Shown here piece after piece: positions 1-5,411 of a stretch of DNA of 5,411 nt. The position numbers and the translations under genes were made by a program. The notes beneath the pieces are model-generated. The model searched no databases, was not told where the DNA came from, and saw only the letters and a list, made by a program, of their open reading frames with translations. Position 1 is the stretch's first letter; every line of letters begins with the position of its first letter. The stretch is from Cryomorphaceae bacterium (GTDB taxonomy: Bacteria > Bacteroidota > Bacteroidia > Flavobacteriales_D > Crocinitomicaceae), in NCBI GenBank assembly GCA_027485365.1, contig JAIXRD010000218.1, forward strand, positions 1 through 5,411. The letters are read 5' to 3'.

Positions 1-1
1 A

Positions 2-106
2 AATCCCGATCGCTATCCTGATGCTCCGAGTATCTTTTTTAAACAACAGGAATTTATTCCAAGGTTCATAATCGCTCTTCAGTCAGGTTTACTGGATCTT
101 CAGTAA
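2..106 (+). CDS. C-terminal end of an unidentified upstream protein (5' end outside window)
   Basis: A reading frame is open from the left edge for 34 sense codons and stops at TAA (104-106). The tail begins NPDRYPDAPS, passes through IFFKQQEFIPRF and ends ALQSGLLDLQ. The stop shares its last A with the ATG of the sigma-like gene (TAATG). This is a common arrangement for translationally coupled genes and is the main reason to believe the frame is real. The other two forward frames carry stops within the same stretch (TGA at 19-21 and TAA at 40-42). I do not recognise the family from so short a tail; it has no cysteine cluster, membrane segment or catalytic motif. The inference is that it is the first gene of an operon with the sigma-like gene and probably its functional partner. 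Confidence 0.65.
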   Translation, partial: NPDRYPDAPSIFFKQQEFIPRFIIALQSGLLDLQ

Positions 107-108
107 TG
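104..108 (+). promoter_or_regulatory. TAATG stop/start overlap (translational coupling junction)
   Basis: The stop codon of the upstream frame and the ATG of the sigma-like gene share one A. No strong Shine-Dalgarno sequence precedes the ATG; the nearest purine stretch is a short GGA at 94-96. Initiation by ribosomes that terminate on the upstream gene is therefore plausible. An in-frame TAA at 40-42 with no ATG, GTG or TTG between it and 106 fixes this ATG as the start. Confidence 0.55.
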
Positions 109-2307
109 GAGTACCTATCTGACCGCCTCAAAGAACCTGATGATTTCTATGAGGTTCTTTCCTGGGACAGATTATCTACTAAATCCCAAAACACGCTGCA
201 ACGAGCAATCGAGAGGAGCGATTTATGGAGAACATCAGAATCAACAGGATTCAACTTTGACCTGCTCAGCAAAATTTCAATCGAAGATCTGAATGATGCA
301 AGGTTTATTGGTCCCGCTCGTGCTGAGGAGCTAATTCAAGAGTTAATTAAGCTGTTTGAAAATTTGGCGGTAAAGAAAGACTTAGATTCTGCCGTGGAAG
401 CTACATCACAAATAATTTCAGTCTCATCTCTACAGATATTAGCGAAATTGACAGTTGATGAGGATCTCGACAAGTATCTTGAAAGAGTAGGTTCATTTGC
501 TTCGATAACAGCTCAACAAAGGCACACGCTGTTACAGGAGTTATTGCCCAGTAAGAATCCATTTAAGAGGATGATGTCCGGAAAAAAGGATCGGGAAACA
601 GCGCTTGGACAACTAATTGATGCCAACCTCCGTTTGAGTTTCGCGTTAGCTAAGAGAGTTTGTCCAGATCGAGACATACGTGCCCGTACTGTTGCGGGAA
701 ATTTGGGATTACTCGCGGGCATAACTTCATTCTCGGACAAGCCGAATGTTGATTTTGAAAACCACGTTATGAAAAATGTCCGAGAATTCATTCAAGATCT
801 GATTGGATCATTCAATCTTTCATACGATGACATCGTTGAATTGATGTTGGATGCAAATGAACTTGAACTTGATTCTGATGATAAAGAAGAGGTGCAAGAG
901 ATAGATGTTCCTTTTGAGAGTTGCACAACATTTACCGAGTTATTCAAGGAGCTAGACCAAGAGTTACTGAAATTACCTAAAGTTGATGAGCGAGCTATTG
1001 CCATGTTGAAGCACCGACACCAAGCTTTTGGAGAACCTGGCCTTACCCTCGACGAAATTGGTAAACAGTGGGGAATCACTCGTGAGCGAGTCAGGCAGAT
1101 AGTCGACCCATTGATGCGGGTAAGCATTCAAATTAAAAACGAAGTTCCCCTGCTGTTGAAAGCGGTCGAGATTTTCGAGGAGTGTGAGGACGAAGATCAA
1201 TTCAAAGCAAAAGTTGCTGAGGAGGAAATGTTTTCAGGAGAGGATTTCTCATGGCAAAGACTTTGGGGTCTCACTCGGATCATGTCGCCAGAGGTCCTAG
1301 CTAATAGAGTCTACGAGAAGCACCTTGAATTGAAATCAGAATCAGGAGCGAATTCACCAATTCGAAATCTGATAAAAAAGCATCGCTCGAAATTTGGTCT
1401 CTATGATTTACAAGTTGTTGCAAAGAAATTTGAAGTCAGCGAGGACAAAGCATTCAAAATAATTGCTGACCTCTACCCACGCTCTATTCGAAGTGGGAGC
1501 TTGGTTTTAGCCAGGACAAAGAATCTTGACACGATGTTTGAAAATTCGATTGCCAAACAATTGAAAGTATATTCACCGTTAGACGTAAAGGAATTGTTGA
1601 AAGGTTTGCAACGCACGGGCAAGTACAGAGATGTCTCACTTATAGGCTCCACTAATGATCTCACCAACTTAATCGTGAATTTGGCAGGAGATCCCCCAAA
1701 CTACGAAAAAACATCGAATGGCTTAATAAAGGAAGTTGAATTCCAGGCTTTAGAGAAATGGTTAATCGAGATATTTTCAGAGGCGAATCTAGGAATATTA
1801 CACTCTAATGACGTTGTGAATTTTGCTCTCCGTGATAGACGGATCAATGTCAGTTCGATCACCATGTACCTCTTAAATAGCCCGATAATGAGATCGCACG
1901 GAAGGTCTCTGTATAGCCTCGTGGGTACTGATGTCACGGAAGATCAGCTTGATGCGTACATCCAAATAATTCGTGGATCTTCGGAGGCCTCAGAAGTTTC
2001 ATACGAAATGACCGACGCATCTAAGGGAATTTTAAGTGTTAAGCCAAATTTAAATGTCATCACGAGTGGAATTGTTTTTCCACCTTCAGGATACAAAAAA
2101 ATATTTGAGGGCTTTGAATTTGAAACGTTTTGCTCGTGCGGCAAATTAGAAACCATTCAAGCCGTCAAGTTTACCTCATCTGGTTTTTGGACTGGATTCA
2201 CGGCGATGATTCGACATGGATTTTCACAACACGAAATGAGTAAGGGTTCAATATTTCGTTTTGAGTTCGATTTCGATAAGTCAATAGTAAGACTTTTAGT
2301 GAACTAA
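106..2307 (+). CDS. Large sigma-70-like protein with alpha-CTD-like, sigma region 2-like and region 4 domains
   Basis: Probable DNA-binding transcription regulator of 733 residues. Residues 19-82 fit the RNA polymerase alpha-CTD fold: LSTKSQNTLQ matches the alpha R265/N268 segment (here K26, N29), and 50-69 ending in RFIG has the alpha-CTD spacing to its conserved glycine (G69). Residues 167-233 resemble sigma-70 region 2 (DANLRL, GNLGL), but the tryptophan pair used for promoter melting is replaced by MKNV and the core-binding DLIQE segment is lost. Residues 284-345 are a well-kept region 4, with LTLDEIG and GITRERVRQI (323-332). Residues 380-607 look like two or three winged-helix units. 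Residues 640-733 are beta-rich with CSCG at 676-679. Family sigma factors lack the alpha-CTD part and the long C-terminal half. The gene is coupled to an upstream gene and overlaps the convergent gene by 12 bases. It could be a specialised sigma factor, or a regulator that keeps only the DNA-binding parts; the degenerate region 2 favours the second. Confidence 0.8.
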   Translation: MEYLSDRLKEPDDFYEVLSWDRLSTKSQNTLQRAIERSDLWRTSESTGFNFDLLSKISIEDLNDARFIGPARAEELIQELIKLFENLAVKKDLDSAVEATSQIISVSSLQILAKLTVDEDLDKYLERVGSFASITAQQRHTLLQELLPSKNPFKRMMSGKKDRETALGQLIDANLRLSFALAKRVCPDRDIRARTVAGNLGLLAGITSFSDKPNVDFENHVMKNVREFIQDLIGSFNLSYDDIVELMLDANELELDSDDKEEVQEIDVPFESCTTFTELFKELDQELLKLPKVDERAIAMLKHRHQAFGEPGLTLDEIGKQWGITRERVRQIVDPLMRVSIQIKNEVPLLLKAVEIFEECEDEDQFKAKVAEEEMFSGEDFSWQRLWGLTRIMSPEVLANRVYEKHLELKSESGANSPIRNLIKKHRSKFGLYDLQVVAKKFEVSEDKAFKIIADLYPRSIRSGSLVLARTKNLDTMFENSIAKQLKVYSPLDVKELLKGLQRTGKYRDVSLIGSTNDLTNLIVNLAGDPPNYEKTSNGLIKEVEFQALEKWLIEIFSEANLGILHSNDVVNFALRDRRINVSSITMYLLNSPIMRSHGRSLYSLVGTDVTEDQLDAYIQIIRGSSEASEVSYEMTDASKGILSVKPNLNVITSGIVFPPSGYKKIFEGFEFETFCSCGKLETIQAVKFTSSGFWTGFTAMIRHGFSQHEMSKGSIFRFEFDFDKSIVRLLVN
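130..160 (+). repeat. 9-bp perfect inverted repeat just inside the sigma-like gene
   Basis: AAAGAACCT (130-138) is repeated as its reverse complement AGGTTCTTT (152-160), with 13 bases between. It starts 24 bases after the A of the ATG, so it could form an mRNA hairpin near the initiation region or be a site for a dimeric DNA-binding protein. One such repeat is close to what chance allows in a window this size, and the sequence is coding, so function is uncertain. Confidence 0.35.
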
Positions 2308-3927
2308 ATTCTTTCCATATCTGATTCCTGCTTTGATAGCATTAATTGACTCAAATTGAGTTAAACCAGAAAATATCGCAGCCTCGAGCAAGCTTTCATA
2401 AGCGGTTTTTTCATCCAGTGAGCCAACACCAATAATTTTTCCGATGTATGTTGCATGCCTTATAAGTGACTGATTTCGGCGTCCTTCTGGAGTATTTCGA
2501 ATGAGTATGCATCTTTCAGATAGAATTTGCGCCGCAAATTCACGTGAAAAGACAGGACTATTTGAGATGCTTGATGCATGGGTATGCGGGGAAGAAACAT
2601 AATTTTCCCTAATTGCATTTGGTGAGAGCTCATCCCTTAGCCAAGTTGGAAAGTTTAAAACGACAGAATTTCCGATGGATTGGTATTGATCTGCAACTCC
2701 ATTTGCGGAATTTATGAGACGTGACCCCTCTGCAACGATATATCCACCTTTTGAGCGTGTATCAACTCGCCACCAACCATTAACCTCTGTTCCTTGTTTG
2801 ATGGCAATGTTTTGATCATAGAAATATAGATGCTTACCACCCGATGGAGTTCGAACTGAATATGTCTCAAATAGCTGGGCATCACCAGCTCTTCTACAGA
2901 CCTCCTTGAATACATCTTCACCGTTCTTCGCACCCAGTTCACTCCAGGGACTAGAAGGCACAGCTCCTTTTGATGTATCTAAATCAATGACTATTAAATT
3001 TGAAACTTCGCAGGCAATTCCAATGTTTGCATTCGGATACTCAGTCCACCAGGTGTCAATCTGCAATGGATTTGTCGTTGCTCGGTTCTGCCAATCAGAA
3101 ATTAAAGGCCTCTTTGAGTTCTCAACTAGCGGTATCACATAAAACCCATTCTTTGCGTGTGCTAAAGCTGCCGCTTTCAATGAGTTTTGGTTGATGGGTT
3201 TAATTAATCGAAGCTCAGACTGCGGGCCCTTTATGGACTGGCCTTGCTCCTCTTTTTGAAAAACCTCTCCAATTTCTCGAATCGATCCGTTTGAATCTTT
3301 TCCTGTTTCTACAATAGTGATGAAAGACAATTGAGCTTCTTTAATCTTCCCAAAATAGGTTTTCTTTGCATTGACAGGAAATCCCACAGTAAGAAATCCA
3401 TACTTTTCAAAGCTCTTCAGGCCAATTCTTTCGCCGAGAATTTTGGCATCATCATCAAACGCATTAAACATATGTCCTATTTGAGTCAGTGCGATGTCGA
3501 CTCCGTGCTGGGCTTTGAGAGATTTGGACAAATGCAGAGTTTCTAAAGTTTTTGAAGCCGCCTTTTTTGGTGTAACGGCAGTAATTTCACGCTTTTGTTT
3601 CTGGACATCTTCGGCAATCTTCGCTCGTCCTGTTACATATTCAATGCCTCTAATTTTTGTCTTGCCATCCCAGGCAATTTCAGAAATAACAACGACTGCA
3701 TATCCCAATTCTTCGATACTCTTTTTAAATTTGTCGATGGATTGAATTGGAAAACCAGCGACGTTACAAGGCCCTCTTAGATAAGTTTTTATCCTCGATA
3801 TCTCTGATAGAAATTCGGCATCCTCTTGGTAGGTTTCATAGAAAACGCCGCATTGGATTAGAACGATATGTCGTGGAAAATCCTCTTTTAAATCAATCCA
3901 CTGGTCTAAGAGAGATTTTGCTCTCAT
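2296..3927 (-). CDS. Tandem MutS domain I - PrimPol fusion protein
   Basis: Predicted DNA primase-polymerase of 543 residues with a mismatch-recognition-type N-terminus. Residues 5-85 match MutS domain I: the segment before CGVFYETYQEDA aligns with the start of MutS, F29-Y30-E31 is the F-x-E motif that stacks on a mispaired base, and VAGFP matches the MutS AGIP segment. Residues 140-215 are a second copy (IGHMFNAFDDDA, TVGFP) without F-x-E. No MutS connector, clamp or ATPase domain follows. Residues 248-435 are an AEP-superfamily PrimPol domain: GFYVIPL, the metal-binding D315-L316-D317, SGGKHLYF with H366, and D389 followed by GGYIVAEGS. Residues 457-543 are the helical tail usual after such domains (PEGRRNQSL). 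No helicase domain is present, unlike many plasmid and phage PrimPols. The ATG fits the MutS alignment. The gene lies 8 bases after hsdR and is probably co-transcribed with it. Activity and substrate are inferred. Confidence 0.9.
   Translation of the reverse strand: MRAKSLLDQWIDLKEDFPRHIVLIQCGVFYETYQEDAEFLSEISRIKTYLRGPCNVAGFPIQSIDKFKKSIEELGYAVVVISEIAWDGKTKIRGIEYVTGRAKIAEDVQKQKREITAVTPKKAASKTLETLHLSKSLKAQHGVDIALTQIGHMFNAFDDDAKILGERIGLKSFEKYGFLTVGFPVNAKKTYFGKIKEAQLSFITIVETGKDSNGSIREIGEVFQKEEQGQSIKGPQSELRLIKPINQNSLKAAALAHAKNGFYVIPLVENSKRPLISDWQNRATTNPLQIDTWWTEYPNANIGIACEVSNLIVIDLDTSKGAVPSSPWSELGAKNGEDVFKEVCRRAGDAQLFETYSVRTPSGGKHLYFYDQNIAIKQGTEVNGWWRVDTRSKGGYIVAEGSRLINSANGVADQYQSIGNSVVLNFPTWLRDELSPNAIRENYVSSPHTHASSISNSPVFSREFAAQILSERCILIRNTPEGRRNQSLIRHATYIGKIIGVGSLDEKTAYESLLEAAIFSGLTQFESINAIKAGIRYGKNLVH
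2346..2364. repeat. Near-perfect 19-bp palindrome near the convergent junction
   Basis: TTGACTCAA and TTGAGTTAA flank a single central A, and 8 of 9 arm positions pair. It lies inside the 3' end of the MutS-I/PrimPol gene, 39 bases beyond the stop of the convergent sigma-like gene. The one-base loop and AT-rich arms make it a poor RNA hairpin. Its two-fold symmetry would suit a dimeric DNA-binding protein, or it may be chance. Confidence 0.25.
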
Positions 3928-3948
3928 TTTAAGCTCTAGTAGTTCTCT
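3925..3948 (-). promoter_or_regulatory. hsdR stop / MutS-PrimPol start junction with weak ribosome-binding site
   Basis: On the minus strand the hsdR stop TAG (3938-3936) is followed by AGCTTAAA and then the ATG at 3927. The only purine-rich stretch upstream is CGAGAGAA, within the last hsdR codons, which is rather far from the ATG. There is no room for a promoter between the genes that does not lie in hsdR coding sequence. Re-initiation by ribosomes finishing hsdR is the simplest way to translate the second gene. Confidence 0.45.
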
Positions 3949-5411
3949 CGAATATAGGCATAGGCACGCTCAAATAGTTCACCTGATGGCGGAAGCCCAC
4001 TGTTTTTAAGAATCATACGCAATTCCTGACGCACTGTCCTATCGCCTGGGTGGGATGTCTGCCAACCAGTTCCCCTGACTGGTTGAACAAGTGAATCCAC
4101 CTGTTCAACGACTGTCTCAATCACAAGTGGCACACCTTGTGGTTTGTATTCTTCAAAAATCTGAGTGAGAGCTCCCTTTCGAGGATCAATAACCTTCACA
4201 TCATCAATGCGACCATCGTCATCAGCTCTTTCAGCATCAAGAAGATCCCTTGCAAGCTCTAGGAGGTGGCGCAAGAAATCAACACTTTCAGCCGCACTCG
4301 ACATTCGACTTAGTCGTAGTAATTCAAGTCGTTCAACGAGAGATTTCCAAACCTTGATTCCATTACCACCAGCCATGCGGGCCTGGATTCGTTCTTCTAA
4401 TCGAGTTAATACTTCATTAGCTGTTGGCGCTGGCTGTCCGACCTTTGGTGGAGCAGGGAACAATCCATTCTCGCGAAGTGCCTCGAGAACTTCGGCATCC
4501 ATCGCAACTTTGTCCAATTTATCAGCATCAATTGTGACCTTGGTCAGGTGTTCGTGAACAATCTCCATGGTCTTTGCACCCAGTTTTTGCCACAACAAAA
4601 GATCTGCAGCGTTATTTGGGGCAATTGAAGCGTAGACGCGGGCAAGAAACTTATAGCTCTCTTCAACCGGACGAAGCTTGGTATTAGGCCATAGGAACTC
4701 AAATAAACCCTGGCATCGCATGAACTGTGCCGCGAACTCATCTCGTTTTGGTAATGTGTCTAAAATCTGCTGAGCATCATGGATCTGATTAAAGACTGAT
4801 GCCTCCTTATCTATATCTGCAAATGGCTTGATCGTTGTGCCAATTTCGGCACTGAGCTCACCCAACAAGATCTCTACATCCTCTTGGTTTTGACCAAGCT
4901 TCATCGTTGCCTTAGTCGATAGAGCTTTCGCCAGATCTTTGCCTAACCCAACATAATCAACAATCAAACCATGCAGCTTCTGTTGACCTGTAATGGGATT
5001 AGTCCAGCGGCGATTAGTACGACATACCGCCTGAAAGAGTGTGTGTGCACGAAGTGGCTTGTCTAAATACATCACGCCTTCAATTGGTGCATCAAAACCC
5101 GTCAAAAGCTTTGCTGTAACAATTACAAATTTAAGGGGATCGTTGATATCTCTAAAGCGGTCTTTAATTGTCGCCTCTTGCTCACGATCAATATTCCACT
5201 TATCCCACTCCTGCGGATCATCTTTAACCGTTGTCATAACAACAGTTGCCTCTTCACCCTCATTGAGCAGCGCCGTTATCGCGTCGTAGTAAGCAACACA
5301 TGTGGCACGGTCATAGGCAACTACTTGAGCCTTAAGCCCAAGGGGAGCTATGCGAGCTCGGTAATGATCGACAATGTCTTTACAAACAGCTTCAATACGA
5401 TCTTTATCTCG
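3936..5411 (-). CDS. hsdR: Type I restriction enzyme R subunit, C-terminal part (5' end outside window)
   Basis: HsdR is the ATP-driven translocase and nuclease subunit of type I restriction-modification complexes (HsdR2M2S). The frame is open through the right edge, giving 491 residues of a protein usually 800-1100 long, so the internal ATG at 5237 is not the gene start. Residues 98-109 of the visible part (VTAKLLTGFDAP) are SF2 helicase motif V, and 127-134 (QAVCRTNR) are motif VI with its arginine fingers. VVAYDRATCVAYYDAI just before is typical of the second RecA-like domain. About 300 helical residues follow and end in RAYAYIRENY, as in the HsdR C-terminal domain that contacts the methylase core. 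The N-terminal PD-(D/E)XK nuclease and motifs I-III lie beyond the window, as presumably do hsdM and hsdS. No frameshift or stop interrupts the visible part. It is followed directly by the MutS-I/PrimPol gene. Confidence 0.93.
   Translation of the reverse strand, partial: RDKDRIEAVCKDIVDHYRARIAPLGLKAQVVAYDRATCVAYYDAITALLNEGEEATVVMTTVKDDPQEWDKWNIDREQEATIKDRFRDINDPLKFVIVTAKLLTGFDAPIEGVMYLDKPLRAHTLFQAVCRTNRRWTNPITGQQKLHGLIVDYVGLGKDLAKALSTKATMKLGQNQEDVEILLGELSAEIGTTIKPFADIDKEASVFNQIHDAQQILDTLPKRDEFAAQFMRCQGLFEFLWPNTKLRPVEESYKFLARVYASIAPNNAADLLLWQKLGAKTMEIVHEHLTKVTIDADKLDKVAMDAEVLEALRENGLFPAPPKVGQPAPTANEVLTRLEERIQARMAGGNGIKVWKSLVERLELLRLSRMSSAAESVDFLRHLLELARDLLDAERADDDGRIDDVKVIDPRKGALTQIFEEYKPQGVPLVIETVVEQVDSLVQPVRGTGWQTSHPGDRTVRQELRMILKNSGLPPSGELFERAYAYIRENY
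4063..4109. repeat. Two overlapping inverted repeats inside hsdR
   Basis: CAACCAGT (4063-4070) pairs with ACTGGTTG (4078-4085) across 7 bases. GTTGAACA (4082-4089) pairs with TGTTCAAC (4102-4109) across 12 bases. The two stems share GTTG at 4082-4085, so in RNA they would be mutually exclusive. The stretch encodes the ordinary HsdR segment around EQVDSLVQPVRGTGW, so codon content alone may explain it. Confidence 0.3.

Noticed and set aside
792..1127. A 111-codon minus-strand open frame opposite the sigma-like gene.
   Set aside because: It is antisense to the region 4 coding sequence, is serine-rich and has no recognisable domain.
2392..2411. Terminator-like GCTT-tcat-AAGC stem followed by GG and six T for the plus-strand transcript.
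   Set aside because: The stem is only four base pairs and lies about 85 bases past the stop inside the opposing gene; too weak to call.
3673..3927. A broken remnant of a full-length mutS gene.
   Set aside because: The frame runs without interruption into a second domain I copy and an intact PrimPol domain, so this is an ordered fusion rather than a pseudogene.
4165..4557. A 130-codon plus-strand open frame opposite hsdR.
   Set aside because: Its translation is serine- and arginine-rich low-complexity sequence, as expected of the antisense of a conserved coding region; hsdR is clearly the real gene here.
3936..5237. A complete 433-residue protein starting at the ATG at 5237.
   Set aside because: The frame stays open to the right edge, and the extra 58 residues (including VVAYDRATCVAYY) are typical HsdR sequence, so this ATG is internal.
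1..5411. CRISPR array, tRNA, insertion-sequence ends or transposase.
   Set aside because: No regularly spaced direct repeats, tRNA-like cloverleaf or transposase motifs were seen, and coding sequence fills nearly the whole window.

Overview
The window is a compact stretch of bacterial accessory DNA. It holds four genes in two convergent groups and almost no intergenic space. Base composition is AT-leaning: by eye the left half is the most AT-rich and the hsdR part is visibly richer in G+C. No ribosomal or other phylogenetic marker is present. The style of the HsdR and PrimPol proteins would suit a low-GC actinobacterium, for example a freshwater lineage, but that is a guess.

Left, plus strand (2-2307). 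The last 34 sense codons of an unidentified gene run in from the left edge. They end in TAATG, so the stop codon overlaps the start of a 733-residue protein. That protein looks like pieces of the transcription machinery joined in one chain. It has an RNA polymerase alpha-CTD-like helix-hairpin-helix domain, a degenerate sigma-70 region 2, a well-kept sigma-70 region 4 helix-turn-helix, about 260 residues that look like several winged-helix units, and a C-terminal beta-rich domain.

Right, minus strand (5411-2296). The C-terminal 491 residues of a type I restriction enzyme motor subunit (HsdR) run in from the right edge. They are followed after 8 bases by a 543-residue protein with an unusual architecture: two MutS domain I (mismatch-recognition fold) copies in tandem, then a primase-polymerase (PrimPol, AEP superfamily) domain with its usual helical C-terminal tail. 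Only the first MutS copy keeps the FYE motif. None of the other MutS domains (connector, lever, clamp, ATPase) is present.

The two groups meet tail to tail, with 12 bases shared by the two stop-codon ends. The likely picture is a defence island or mobile-element segment. A type I restriction-modification operon, with its hsdM and hsdS presumably beyond the right edge, carries an accessory DNA-synthesis or mismatch-sensing gene. A separate operon encoding a sigma-like regulator faces it. A functional link between the two operons is not shown by the sequence. The MutS-I/MutS-I/PrimPol fusion and the alpha-CTD/sigma fusion are the most notable contents.
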